A stretch of 42,498 nucleotides of DNA from QZKY01 sp964488675. Its GTDB lineage: Bacteria > Pseudomonadota > Gammaproteobacteria > Burkholderiales > Burkholderiaceae_D. The notes under the pieces were generated by a model that saw only the letters and a program-made list of their open reading frames with translations, was not told the origin of the DNA and did not search any database. Each line of letters starts with the position of its first letter. Within the stretch, counting starts at the first letter, position 1. The stretch lies in contig CAZAWA010000006.1 of the NCBI GenBank assembly GCA_964488675.1, forward strand, positions 1 to 42,498, read 5' to 3'. The translations under genes were made by a program, and so were the position numbers. Below are positions 7,774-16,453 of the stretch, one piece after another.

Positions 7774-8937
7774 ATGCGTTCGGTTATTTTTACCGCCCAG
7801 AATCGCTTGACCATTTTGCAGAGCGGCGCGGAGTATATCCCCGCTCTGATTGTCGCCCTTGATGCCGCCCGCATCGAAATTTATTTTGAAACCTACATTT
7901 TCGCGCTGGACGCTGTTGGCCATCAGGTCAAGGATGCGCTCAAGCGTGCCGCCAACCGCGGCGTGGTGGTGCATGTCATCACCGATTGGCTGGGAACCGG
8001 CCATGTGCTGGGAAGCCGGCTCGAAACGGACTTGAAGTCGGTCGGCATCGAATATCGCTCGTTCAATCCCTGGTTCCGGCGCGGCATTGCGCGCACACAC
8101 CGAAAGATTTGCGTGGTAGATGGCGGGATTGCCTTTGTCGGCGGCATCAACATCAATGATGACTTTCGCTACGACTACGACGATGACCGCATCCTGCCCG
8201 CTCCAAGGTGGGATTTCGCGGTCAGGGTCGAGGGGCCGCTGGTGGCGCATATCCACCATGAGGTCGAGGCGCAGTGGGAGCGAACGGGAAAGATGAGCCT
8301 GATTTCACGCATCAATCTGATGCGTGAAATGCGATCCATTCCGGACAGGGTGGTTGGCAAGCCGGGCTTGGCCGGGTTCGTCGTGCGCGACAACCTGCAC
8401 AATCGCCGTACCATCCAGCGATCCTACATGCGTGCGCTCGGTCTGGCCCGCAAAAGTGTGTTCATCGCCAATCCCTATTTCGCCCCCGGACGCAGGCTGC
8501 GCAATGCGCTGGCGCGAGCAACCGAGCGCGGGGTCGAGGTGACGATCCTGCTGGGCGTCGGCGAATTCTGGTTGCAGGACTCGATCGCCCAGTCGTTTTA
8601 TCCCAAGATGCTCAAGCGAGGCATCAGGCTGTACGAGTACCGCAAGACGCAGTTGCACGCCAAGGTGGCTGTCGTTGACGATGTCTGGTCGACGGTCGGA
8701 TCGAGCAATGTCGACGCTATCAGCCTGTTCATCAATCAGGAGGCGAATGTGGTCGCGCGCGACGCCGACTTTGCCCGCAATTTGCGCGCGCGCATAGAAG
8801 TTGCCATTGCGGAGAGCACCCCGATACATCTGGAGGATTTCGCCAATCGCCCATGGTACAAGCGCGCGTGGTACGGCGCGGCGTTTGTGCTCTACCGGGG
8901 GATGATGCGGATCATCACCCTCGGCGACTACACTTGA
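7774..8937 (+). CDS. clsB: Cardiolipin synthase B (phospholipase D superfamily)
   Basis: Makes cardiolipin by phosphatidyl transfer at the inner membrane. The 387-residue protein has two HKD motifs: HRKICVVDGG (H109, K111, D116) and HAKVAVVDD (H295, K297, D302), each followed by the usual G/S-rich stretch (GGIN and GSSN). It lacks the two N-terminal transmembrane helices of ClsA, which is why ClsB (YbhO) is preferred. The start is taken as ATG 7774, though TTG 7771 directly before it is an alternative. It is co-directional with and close to the EEP gene, so probably one transcript, and ends about 120 bases before rnpB. Confidence 0.88.
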   Translation: MRSVIFTAQNRLTILQSGAEYIPALIVALDAARIEIYFETYIFALDAVGHQVKDALKRAANRGVVVHVITDWLGTGHVLGSRLETDLKSVGIEYRSFNPWFRRGIARTHRKICVVDGGIAFVGGININDDFRYDYDDDRILPAPRWDFAVRVEGPLVAHIHHEVEAQWERTGKMSLISRINLMREMRSIPDRVVGKPGLAGFVVRDNLHNRRTIQRSYMRALGLARKSVFIANPYFAPGRRLRNALARATERGVEVTILLGVGEFWLQDSIAQSFYPKMLKRGIRLYEYRKTQLHAKVAVVDDVWSTVGSSNVDAISLFINQEANVVARDADFARNLRARIEVAIAESTPIHLEDFANRPWYKRAWYGAAFVLYRGMMRIITLGDYT

Positions 8938-9043
8938 AAACCGGGGCCGGCAGTTTACTTTTGCACAGCAAAAAATCACGCTGCCCCCGAAAATTCAACA
9001 ACGCCCAAAAAGCTGCTCGCCTGCTCGGCGTCGCTCGGCGCGG

Positions 9044-9049
9044 TACAAT
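9044..9049 (+). promoter_or_regulatory. -10 element of the rnpB promoter
   Basis: TACAAT lies 7 bases before the deduced 5' end of the RNase P RNA, the right spacing for a sigma70 -10 box. No good -35 is visible at 17 bases. Instead the upstream 9016-9041 carries GCTCGCC, GCTCGGC, GCTCGGC direct repeats. Confidence 0.6.
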
Positions 9050-9056
9050 GCTGGCT

Positions 9057-9416
9057 GAAGCAAGCCAGACAGTCGCTGGTTGCCGCGCGAGCGGCAACGG
9101 GAGGAAGGTCCGGACACCATAGAGCGGGGTGACGGCTAACGGCCGTCCGCTGAAAGCCGCAAGGTATAAGGCGAGGAATAGGGCCACAGAGACGAGTCTT
9201 TGCGACACCGGCGGATGGCGAAAGTCATCCGCTTGCGTCGCAAAGGGTGAAACGCGGCAACCTCCACCTGGTGCAATTCCAAGTAGGCACGCATTGATGC
9301 GGCTCGCGGAGCGTGCGGGTAGGAAGCTCGAGCGCCGGAGCAATCCGGCGCCTAGACGAATGACTGTCATAGCGGCGCAAGCCGCCGTAACAGAATCCGG
9401 CCTATCGGCTTGCTTC
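9057..9416 (+). ncRNA. rnpB: RNase P RNA (M1 RNA, bacterial type A)
   Basis: Catalytic RNA that trims the 5' leader of pre-tRNAs. The 5' end GAAGCAAGCC (9057-9066) pairs with GGCTTGCTTC (9407-9416) to form helix P1. Conserved core segments are recognisable: AGACAGTCGC near the 5' end, GAGGAAGGTCCGGACACCATA, AAGGGTGAAACG, CTCCACCTGG, the TAGACGAATGACTGTC block near the 3' end and ACAGAATCCGGCCTATCGG. At about 360 bases it matches type A RNAs. The base after the -10 element fits the 5' end. It is followed by a short T-rich stretch. Confidence 0.96.
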
Positions 9417-9534
9417 AATTTCTTCTTTATTTTTCGTCGCACCATTCCCGCAAGGCTGCCGATGTCGCCCTGCAAGCGCCGTGAACGATTTTGTGTTGGC
9501 GCAAGTAATGCGGCACCTCGTATGTGAATCCAAT

Positions 9535-9736
9535 GCGCCGCAAACGCATACTCCACCCCAGCATTATTTTTCCGGCGCGTCCACAATTACTTATTGCAGA
9601 TTTCATGCGCATACTCCCGCATTTTTGCGATTTTGACGCCATTTTTTGCCTATTTTTTGTGCAAATCAGCCCCGCAAACACCAAAATTCGACCCAAAATG
9701 CTGTTTCTGGTCAAATAATAACGCGTCGCGTTATTA
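9535..9736 (-). repeat. Dispersed palindrome-ended element, copy B (near full length)
   Basis: Read on the minus strand this copy starts with a perfect palindrome at 9716-9736 (arms TAATAACGCG and CGCGTTATTA, one-base centre) followed by ATTTGACC. GGGAGTATGCGC lies at 9607-9618, a GACGCGCCGGAAAAATAATG block follows, then GGAGTATGCG at 9545-9554. The two GGAGTATGCG units begin exactly 63 bases apart. The same parts in the same order occur at 37989-38190. A 95-residue open frame on the minus strand (9427-9714) crosses most of this copy but is not kept open in the other copy, so I do not call a gene. Confidence 0.8.
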
Positions 9737-9971
9737 CCGTGAGGCCAGGACGCGCGGCCTTCTGACGGTAGATGCGTTGACTGGTGACGCGATCAGAGTG
9801 AACTTTCGCATTTTGCCCACAGTCAGTCTTCGAAGGTTAAACATGCAGTGTGCGCTATAAGTGCCTAATTTATAGAGACATTTGCATTTCGCAATGCCTG
9901 GAAAAAGTGCGCAAAACCTTTGTAAGTCTTTGAGTTCATTGATAAAAGTCGTGTTTTGCGATGGAAATCGC

Positions 9972-10000
9972 TTGACCGTGTAGGGTGCTTCCTCTAAAGT
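9972..10000 (+). promoter_or_regulatory. Promoter of the dcw (mra) cluster
   Basis: TTGACC (9972-9977) and TAAAGT (9995-10000) are separated by exactly 17 bases, a good sigma70 match. It is the best promoter upstream of mraZ and directly abuts the MraZ box array. Confidence 0.65.
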
Positions 10001-10045
10001 GGCCGGAAGTGTGAAAAAGTGTCTTTTTGTGGGAATTTTGTGGGG
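9999..10045 (+). promoter_or_regulatory. MraZ operator: phased GTGG/GTGT boxes
   Basis: GTGGCC (9999), GTGTGA (10009), GTGTCT (10019), GTGGGA (10029) and GTGGGG (10040) are spaced 10, 10, 10 and 11 bases apart. MraZ proteins are known to bind arrays of TGGG or GTGG half-sites with one-turn spacing upstream of their own gene, so this is the expected autorepression site. The first box overlaps the -10 element. Confidence 0.7.
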
Positions 10046-10102
10046 GTAGCCCAGGTTCCAGCCGATGGCATTAACCGGGTTTTAGCGTAAGGAGCATTTT
10101 GC

Positions 10103-10531
10103 GTGTTTCAGGGACCGTCCGCAATCAATCTCGATGCCAAGGGGCGCATGTCGTTTCCGTCGCGGCACCGTGACGCGCTGATGCTTCAATGCGAAGGCCG
10201 CGTCACGCTGACCAAGCACCCGGACGGGTGCTTGCTGCTGTTTCCGCGCCCGGCCTGGGAAAGCCTGCGGCAGCAAATCGCCTCCTGGCCGATCGCGGCA
10301 CGCGCCTGGCAGCGGATTTTTCTGGGGAGCGCCATAGATGTCGAACTGGATTCTGCCGGACGCATCCTGATTGCGCCGGAACTGCGCGACGCCGCCGGCA
10401 TGAAGCGGGATGTGATGTTGCTGGGAATGGGCAGTCATTTCGAAATTTGGGACGCGGCCAGGCACGCAGAAAGCGAGACGCAGACGATAGCGGCTGGCAT
10501 GCCGGAAGCGTTGCGCGACTTTTCGTTCTGA
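10103..10531 (+). CDS. mraZ: Transcriptional regulator MraZ
   Basis: DNA-binding first gene of the dcw cluster, with two tandem SpoVT-AbrB-like MraZ repeats in 142 residues. The first repeat begins FQGPSAINLDAKGRMSFPSR and the second contains IDVELDSAGRILIAPELR; both keep the D-x-x-G-R core. The start is GTG at 10103, supported by TAAGGAG eight bases upstream and by the family's usual N-terminus. It is likely to repress its own promoter through the boxes at 9999-10045. The next gene starts six bases after the stop. Confidence 0.96.
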   Translation: MFQGPSAINLDAKGRMSFPSRHRDALMLQCEGRVTLTKHPDGCLLLFPRPAWESLRQQIASWPIAARAWQRIFLGSAIDVELDSAGRILIAPELRDAAGMKRDVMLLGMGSHFEIWDAARHAESETQTIAAGMPEALRDFSF

Positions 10532-10537
10532 AAGCGG

Positions 10538-11515
10538 GTGATGACCAAGCTGGCGGTGCCGGATTCAATGCACCGCACGGTGTTGCTTGACGAGGCGGTG
10601 GAAGCACTGGCTATCGAGGGTGTGCGTGCCAATGGCGTATTCATCGACGGAACCTTCGGTCGCGGCGGCCATAGTCGCAAGATTCTGGAAAGGCTGGGCA
10701 AGAGCGGCCGCCTGATTGCGTTTGACAAGGATGCGCAGGCGGTTGCCGCAGCTCGCGAAATCAGGGATGCGCGCTTCCAGATCGTGCACGACAGTTTTGC
10801 CGGGCTCGACGGTGTGCTCAAAGCGCAGGGAATTGAACAGGTGACAGGTGTCCTGCTGGATTTGGGAATATCGTCGCCGCAAGTGGACGAGGCGGTGCGG
10901 GGATTCAGCTTCCGGCAGGATGGCCCGCTCGACATGAGGATGGATACGACGCGGGGAAGGTCTGCCGCCGAGTGGCTGTCCACCGAAACGGAAAAGAACA
11001 TTGCAAAGGTCATTCGTGAATATGGGGAAGAACGGTTTGCTCTTCAGATTGCAAAGGCGATTGTTGCTGGCCGGGCGGTCGAGCCAATTTCAGGCACACG
11101 ACAGCTTGCCAAAATTGTGGCAGACACCGTTAAGACCCGGGAGAACAGCAAGGATCCAGCAACCCGCACTTTTCAGGCTATACGGATTTTCATCAACCAG
11201 GAACTCGAAGATCTGGAAATAGGGCTGGAAGCCGCATTCCGGCATCTGGCACCAATGGGGAGATTGGTCGTGATCAGTTTTCATTCACTTGAAGACAGGA
11301 TGGTGAAGCGCTTCATGGCGGCTCAGGCGAACGCCGAGCAGCCTGATCGCAGGCTGCCCATCCGCGCGGCCGACCTGCCGCAGCCCAAGACGCGATTGCT
11401 GGCAAGAATCAAGCCGTCTGACAAAGAAATCTCGGAAAACCCGCGCGCCCGTTCAGCCATCATGCGTGTCTGCGAACGCTTGCCGAATCAGGTATCGAGC
11501 GGGGCAAGGCAATGA
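10538..11515 (+). CDS. rsmH: 16S rRNA m4C1402 methyltransferase RsmH (MraW)
   Basis: Methylates N4 of C1402 in 16S rRNA. The 325-residue protein has HRTVLLDEAVEAL, the SAM-binding IDGTFGRGGHSR, LDLGISSPQVD, GFSFRQDGPLDMRMD, FQAIRIFINQEL and VVISFHSLEDRMVKRF, all hallmarks of the family. The start could be GTG 10538 or the next codon ATG 10541. The stop overlaps the ftsL start as ATGA at 11512-11515. Confidence 0.97.
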   Translation: MMTKLAVPDSMHRTVLLDEAVEALAIEGVRANGVFIDGTFGRGGHSRKILERLGKSGRLIAFDKDAQAVAAAREIRDARFQIVHDSFAGLDGVLKAQGIEQVTGVLLDLGISSPQVDEAVRGFSFRQDGPLDMRMDTTRGRSAAEWLSTETEKNIAKVIREYGEERFALQIAKAIVAGRAVEPISGTRQLAKIVADTVKTRENSKDPATRTFQAIRIFINQELEDLEIGLEAAFRHLAPMGRLVVISFHSLEDRMVKRFMAAQANAEQPDRRLPIRAADLPQPKTRLLARIKPSDKEISENPRARSAIMRVCERLPNQVSSGARQ

Positions 11516-11784
11516 AAATCCGCCTGAATCCGGTGCTGGCAGCGAGCCTGATGCTGTGTGCCATGTTTCTGGTCAATTCGCAATACCAGGCACGCCGCCT
11601 GTTTATCGAACTGGAACGGGCGCAGACGCTGTTGCGACAGCTTGAAGTCGAGAAAAAAGAACTGGAACTCAAACAGTCCACACTGGCGCAGCACGCGCGG
11701 ATCGAAAGCAGCGCCAGGCGGGATCTGGGCATGGTGACGCTGAAGCCCGACAACACCCTCTACCTGTCGGCGGGGGCAAAATGA
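11512..11784 (+). CDS. ftsL: Cell division protein FtsL
   Basis: Small bitopic inner-membrane protein of the FtsQLB complex. The 90 residues contain a short cytoplasmic start (MKIRLNPV), one transmembrane segment at about 8-22, then a heptad-like coiled coil at about 30-62 (ELERAQTLLRQLEVEKKELE) and a short periplasmic end with RRDLGMVTLKPDN, typical of FtsL. It overlaps rsmH and ftsI by ATGA junctions. Primary sequence is poorly conserved in this family, but size, topology and position are decisive. Confidence 0.92.
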   Translation: MKIRLNPVLAASLMLCAMFLVNSQYQARRLFIELERAQTLLRQLEVEKKELELKQSTLAQHARIESSARRDLGMVTLKPDNTLYLSAGAK

Positions 11785-13556
11785 GGCGGCTGGCGACCAT
11801 GTCCACCGGGGCGCGGGTAGCGAACGCGAAAGGAACGCCGTTCGCCGCCAATCCGGTACTGGCCGTCAAGCTGCCATTCTGGCGTTCCCGGTTCGTGCTG
11901 TTTCTGCTTTTTATGGCGCTGCTGGCACTGGCAGGAAGAGCGGTATGGCTGCAGGGCATATCGACCAAGTTTTTGCAAAAGCAAGGTGAGTCGCGCTTCG
12001 TGCGCACGCTCGAACTGCCGGCAACGCGCGGCAAGATCGTCGACCGTAACGGCCATGTCCTGGCATCGAGCATCCCTGTCAGAGCTGTGTGGGCAATGCC
12101 GGAAGAGGTGAAGGATGCGTCCAAGGAAAAGTTGCGGAATCTGGCAAAACTGCTGGGGATGAGCGAGAAAGAACTCAACAAGAAGCTGGACTCCGACCGC
12201 GGATTTGTCTATCTGAAGCGCCAAGTGGAGCAGGATGTTGCTGATGCGGTTGCGAAACTCGGCATTGATGGTGTTCAGACAAGGAAAGAATACAAGCGCT
12301 ACTACCCGGAAGGGGCAGTGATGGCGCATGTCGTTGGTTTTACGAATGTCGAGGATGTCGGACAGGAAAGCATGGAACTGGCGCATCAGAACAGTTTGGC
12401 AGGTGTGACCGGTAACCGTCGTGTGATCAAGGATCGGCTGGGTCATATCGTTGAGGATGTGCGCGCGATTCGGGAGCCGCGGGACGGCAAGGATCTGGTG
12501 CTGTCAATAGACAACCGGCTCCAGTACATCGCCTACACGCAACTGAAGGGGGCGGTCGAAACGCACAAGGCAAAAGCGGCCGGGATTGTCGTCCTTGATG
12601 TAAGGACTGGCGAGGTGCTGGCACTGGCAAACCTGCCAAGCTACAACCCCAACGATCGCGCCGCGTTGACCGGGGCGCAATTGCGCAATCGCGTGATCAC
12701 GGATACTTTCGAGCCGGGATCGACCATAAAGCCATTTGCGGTTGCGCTGGCTTTGGAAAAGGGCATCGTCAAGCCGACGACAAGCATACAGACAGCACCG
12801 GGCAAGATGAGCATTGGCAACACGACCATTGGGGATGCGCATCCGCATGGCTTGCTGACCGTCGAGCAGATTATTGAGAAATCCTCGAATGTCGGGACAG
12901 TCAAGATGGCCTTGCAGATGCAGCCGCAGGACATGTGGGAAATGTTCACGACAGTCGGCTTTGGACAGCAACCCAGATTCGGCTTTCCCGGATCGGTAGC
13001 CGGAAGGGTTCGTCCGTATGAATCCTGGCGTGCCATCGAGCAGGCGACGATGAGTTACGGTCACGGCATTTCAGTATCGCTGCTCCAGATTGCGCGCTCG
13101 TACATGATATTTGCGCGCAACGGAGACACGATTCCGCTGACATTCCAGAAAACCGGCAGTCAACCGATTGGACAAAAGGTCATCTCCGAAAAAACGGCGC
13201 TTGCCATGCGCAAAATGATGGAAATGGCTGCTGGACCCGGTGGAACCGCACCAAAAGCGCAAGTTCAGGGATATCGCGTTGCAGGCAAAACCGGAACGAC
13301 GCACAAGATCGTCGGCGGCCATTATGTCAACAAGTATGTCTCTTCATTCGTGGGATTTGCGCCGGCATCGGATCCGCGCATCATCATCGCGGTGATGGTG
13401 GACGAGCCATCCAATGGCAAGCATTACGGCGGCGATGTGGCGGCACCGGTCTTTTCTGCTGTAGCTGCCAACACCTTGCGTGCAATGAATGTTGCGCCGG
13501 ATTCGCTAAAAACGAATGTCGTCATTCCAGCCGAAAGTGTTAAGGAGAGCATCTGA
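11781..13556 (+). CDS. ftsI: Septal peptidoglycan transpeptidase FtsI (PBP3)
   Basis: Cross-links septal peptidoglycan with FtsW. The 591-residue protein has one N-terminal transmembrane helix (about 35-55), the pedestal domain beginning LPATRGKIVDRNGHVLA, and the penicillin-binding domain. The three catalytic motifs are STIK (S314-K317), SSN (368-370) and KTGTT (503-507). The N-terminal cytoplasmic tail is about 33 residues. It overlaps ftsL at 11781-11784, and its last base is the first base of murE. Confidence 0.97.
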   Translation: MRRLATMSTGARVANAKGTPFAANPVLAVKLPFWRSRFVLFLLFMALLALAGRAVWLQGISTKFLQKQGESRFVRTLELPATRGKIVDRNGHVLASSIPVRAVWAMPEEVKDASKEKLRNLAKLLGMSEKELNKKLDSDRGFVYLKRQVEQDVADAVAKLGIDGVQTRKEYKRYYPEGAVMAHVVGFTNVEDVGQESMELAHQNSLAGVTGNRRVIKDRLGHIVEDVRAIREPRDGKDLVLSIDNRLQYIAYTQLKGAVETHKAKAAGIVVLDVRTGEVLALANLPSYNPNDRAALTGAQLRNRVITDTFEPGSTIKPFAVALALEKGIVKPTTSIQTAPGKMSIGNTTIGDAHPHGLLTVEQIIEKSSNVGTVKMALQMQPQDMWEMFTTVGFGQQPRFGFPGSVAGRVRPYESWRAIEQATMSYGHGISVSLLQIARSYMIFARNGDTIPLTFQKTGSQPIGQKVISEKTALAMRKMMEMAAGPGGTAPKAQVQGYRVAGKTGTTHKIVGGHYVNKYVSSFVGFAPASDPRIIIAVMVDEPSNGKHYGGDVAAPVFSAVAANTLRAMNVAPDSLKTNVVIPAESVKESI

Positions 13557-15079
13557 TGAGCCAGCAGACGCATCACTCAAGTCAGGCCCTCAAATGGCTT
13601 CAATCGATTGCGCCCCTATCGAATCTGTATTCGGATTCGCGCGAAATAGCTATGGTTGGCGATATCGATGCAGTGTTTATGGCTTATCCCGGCGATGAGG
13701 CAGACGGTAGAAACTATATTGCGCATGCGATAAAAGCAGGTGCGAAGGCAGTGATATATGAAGCTGCCGGGTTTGCGTGGAATGATGCCTGGGCAGTGCC
13801 GCACTTGGCTGTAACCGGCTTGAAAAATATCGCGGGATCCATCGCTGCTGCGCATTACCGTCAGCCTGATGCCGGAATGTTTACCGTGGCGGTGACGGGA
13901 ACCAATGGCAAAACCTCTTGCGCACAATGGCTTGCAGGAGCGCTCTCACGGCAGGGGGAGCTTGCTGCAGTGATTGGTACGCTGGGCGTCGGGCTATGCA
14001 GGGGGGGCGTTTGTGAAGAGCATAATCCGACCGGTTACACGACGCCTGACGCGGTGCTGCTGCAACGCACACTGGCAGGCTTGCGAGCGGAAGGCGTGAC
14101 CGGACTGGCGATTGAAGCCTCTTCGATCGGGCTGGACCAGGGTAGGCTCAATGGAATGCATTTTGATGTTGCCCTGTTTACGAACTTTACGCGCGATCAT
14201 CTGGATTATCACCGCGACATGAAATCGTATGAAATTGCAAAAAGGTTGTTATTCGACTGGCCGGGATTGCGTCACAGCGTCATCAATCTGGACGATGAGC
14301 TAGGTATGAAGCTGCTGCGCAGCTATCAGGGTCGCGTGCCGGTAATGGGATATTCGTTGAATTCTGTGGCGCCGGACGGGGTGCCGACATTGACCGCAAG
14401 AAGCATCAGAACGCGCACAAAAGGGACAGAGTTCATCGTCGAGTCGCCGTTTGGCACTGCGCGTGTGAAAACGCATCTTGTGGGGCGCTTCAATGTCAGC
14501 AATGTGCTGGGCGTACTTGGCGTGCTGCTGGCGAAAGGAATTTCCTGGGAAGCGGCCACGGATGCCGTTGGCGGTTTGCACCCGGCTCCCGGGCGCATGC
14601 AGCAAATGGGCGGCAAGGATGCGCCGATGGTCGTCATCGACTATGCACATACGCCCGATGCGCTTGAAAAGGCGCTGGCCGCGCTGCGCCAGGTCGCAAA
14701 CGAAAGGGAGGGCAAGTTATGGTGTGTGTTCGGGTGCGGCGGAGATCGCGATCCGGGCAAACGACCGGACATGGGTGCGGTAGCCGAGGCGGCAGATTAT
14801 GTGGTTGTGACCAGCGACAATCCGCGCAGCGAAGAGCCAGCGCACATCATCCAGCAAATTGTCGGTGGCATGAAGTCCGAGCCACAAACCATGGAAGACC
14901 GTGCGGCCGCAATTTTGCTGGCGGTCAAGCAGGCGGGCAAACAGGATGTGATTCTTCTTGCGGGTAAAGGACACGAAACCTATCAGGAAGTGAAAGGCAC
15001 AAAATTTCCGTTTATCGATGCCGAACATGCAGCGTTGGCGTTGGCTGCACGAGCCACGATGAAGAGAGGGGGCGAATGA
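13556..15079 (+). CDS. murE: UDP-MurNAc-L-Ala-D-Glu:meso-diaminopimelate ligase MurE
   Basis: Adds the third stem-peptide residue in the cytoplasm. The 507-residue protein has the P-loop TGTNGKT (114-120), the GYTTPDA block, NFTRDHLDYH, and the substrate-selecting DNPR (421-424), which in this family indicates meso-diaminopimelate rather than lysine. The ATG uses the last A of the ftsI TGA. It overlaps murF by ATGA at 15076-15079. Confidence 0.97.
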   Translation: MSQQTHHSSQALKWLQSIAPLSNLYSDSREIAMVGDIDAVFMAYPGDEADGRNYIAHAIKAGAKAVIYEAAGFAWNDAWAVPHLAVTGLKNIAGSIAAAHYRQPDAGMFTVAVTGTNGKTSCAQWLAGALSRQGELAAVIGTLGVGLCRGGVCEEHNPTGYTTPDAVLLQRTLAGLRAEGVTGLAIEASSIGLDQGRLNGMHFDVALFTNFTRDHLDYHRDMKSYEIAKRLLFDWPGLRHSVINLDDELGMKLLRSYQGRVPVMGYSLNSVAPDGVPTLTARSIRTRTKGTEFIVESPFGTARVKTHLVGRFNVSNVLGVLGVLLAKGISWEAATDAVGGLHPAPGRMQQMGGKDAPMVVIDYAHTPDALEKALAALRQVANEREGKLWCVFGCGGDRDPGKRPDMGAVAEAADYVVVTSDNPRSEEPAHIIQQIVGGMKSEPQTMEDRAAAILLAVKQAGKQDVILLAGKGHETYQEVKGTKFPFIDAEHAALALAARATMKRGGE

Positions 15080-16452
15080 AGACATCGCTGTCCCTGTTAA
15101 AAACCTGGATAGGCAGCGCCAGCGCGACCGGTAACGCAGAGGTTGAGGGGGTTGCGACCGATAGCCGCAGCGTGAAACCCGGAAACCTGTTTGTTGCGCT
15201 GCGAGGCGAGCGATTCGATGCGCACGATTTTCTGGAAGATGTTGCAGCCGAGGGCGCTGCTGCCGCAGTGGTGGAGCGCGTGCCGCCAGGTTTGCAAATA
15301 CCGGTTTTGGTCGTGTCTGATACACGCGTTGCGCTGGGGAACATGGCACGGCACTGGCGCCAGCAGTTTTCACTACCGCTCATTGGTGTTACCGGCAGCA
15401 ACGGCAAGACCACAGTAAAGGAAATGATCGCTGCCATTTTCACCGTTGCCTATGGAGAGGGGCACTTTCTTGCAACGCACGGAAACCTGAACAACGAGAT
15501 TGGCGTGCCCCTGACGCTGTTGCGACTGGAAGCTGCACATCGTGCAGCCGTGGTCGAACTGGGAATGAACCATGTTGGCGAGATTGCGTTGCTGACATCG
15601 ATCGCGCAACCGACAATCGGGCTCGTGAACAATGCGCAGCGCGAACATCAGGAATTCATGCAAAGCGTGGAGGCCGTCGCGATGGAGAATGGCGCAGTGC
15701 TCGAGGCATTGCCGGATGAAGGCGTTGCCGTGTTCCCGGCAGATGATGAGTACACGCCGCTGTGGCGCAGTTTGGCAACGGCAAGAGGAAAGCGCCAGGT
15801 GATTACTTTCGGCCTGAGCAGCAACGCGGATGTGACCTGCAGTTACCGCATCGGAGACTTTGGCAGTGACATGATGCTGGACATCAAGGGGCGAAAGGCT
15901 CCGGTCAAGCTGTCGGCGGCAGGATTGCACAATGTCAGCAACGCCATGGCAGCCGCAGCCTGCTGCTGCGCAATGGGAATTGGCGTTGATGCCATCGCGC
16001 TTGGACTGGAATCCTTTGCGCCGGTGAATGGACGCATGCAGCGCAAAACGGCGGACAACGGGGCTGCTGTCATCGACGACACCTACAACGCGAACCCCGA
16101 TTCGGTGCTGGCGGCGATTGAGGTGCTATCACAAGCTGCTTCTCCGCGCGTTCTGGTATTGGGCGATATGGGCGAGGTTGGCAGCAAAGGCCGTCGCTTC
16201 CACGAAGAAGTTGGTGCGCAGGCTCGCCGGTCTGGCATAGAACACCTGCTCGCGTTGGGGGAGCAGGCTGCAAATTCAGCCAGCGCGTTCGGCAGTGGTG
16301 CAAAACATTTTGTAAACATGGAAGACTTGATGCAGACACTGAATGCCATCCTGACTCCCGAATCAACGGTGCTGGTAAAGGGTTCGCGCTTCATGCAGAT
16401 GGAGCGCGTCATCCGCCGGCTGGTCAACGAACCGAAAGGGGAGGTGCACTGA
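15076..16452 (+). CDS. murF: UDP-MurNAc-tripeptide:D-Ala-D-Ala ligase MurF
   Basis: Adds the D-Ala-D-Ala dipeptide to finish the UDP-MurNAc-pentapeptide. The 458-residue protein has the ATP-binding TGSNGKTTVKE (106-116), an NNEIGVPLTLL segment, VVELGMNHVGEI, VNNAQREHQEF and the DDTYNANPDS loop typical of MurF. It overlaps murE by four bases, and mraY begins one base after its stop. Confidence 0.97.
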   Translation: MKTSLSLLKTWIGSASATGNAEVEGVATDSRSVKPGNLFVALRGERFDAHDFLEDVAAEGAAAAVVERVPPGLQIPVLVVSDTRVALGNMARHWRQQFSLPLIGVTGSNGKTTVKEMIAAIFTVAYGEGHFLATHGNLNNEIGVPLTLLRLEAAHRAAVVELGMNHVGEIALLTSIAQPTIGLVNNAQREHQEFMQSVEAVAMENGAVLEALPDEGVAVFPADDEYTPLWRSLATARGKRQVITFGLSSNADVTCSYRIGDFGSDMMLDIKGRKAPVKLSAAGLHNVSNAMAAAACCCAMGIGVDAIALGLESFAPVNGRMQRKTADNGAAVIDDTYNANPDSVLAAIEVLSQAASPRVLVLGDMGEVGSKGRRFHEEVGAQARRSGIEHLLALGEQAANSASAFGSGAKHFVNMEDLMQTLNAILTPESTVLVKGSRFMQMERVIRRLVNEPKGEVH

Positions 16453-16453
16453 G

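Larger units (their letters stand above)
9737..10102 (+). other. Leader of the division cluster
   Basis: The A/T-rich stretch from the repeat to mraZ contains no supportable gene. It holds the promoter at 9972-10000 and the phased GTGG/GTGT boxes at 9999-10045, followed by an untranslated leader and the mraZ ribosome site TAAGGAG (10088-10094). Confidence 0.6.

Noticed and set aside
9427..9714. 95-residue open frame on the minus strand through element copy B
   Set aside because: It ends about ten bases from rnpB, has no ribosome site, and the same frame is broken by stops in copy C, so it is more likely incidental to the repeat.
9716..9736. Palindrome of the element as an intrinsic terminator
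   Set aside because: The centre is a single base, so a stable RNA hairpin would lose the inner pairs, and no T-run follows.
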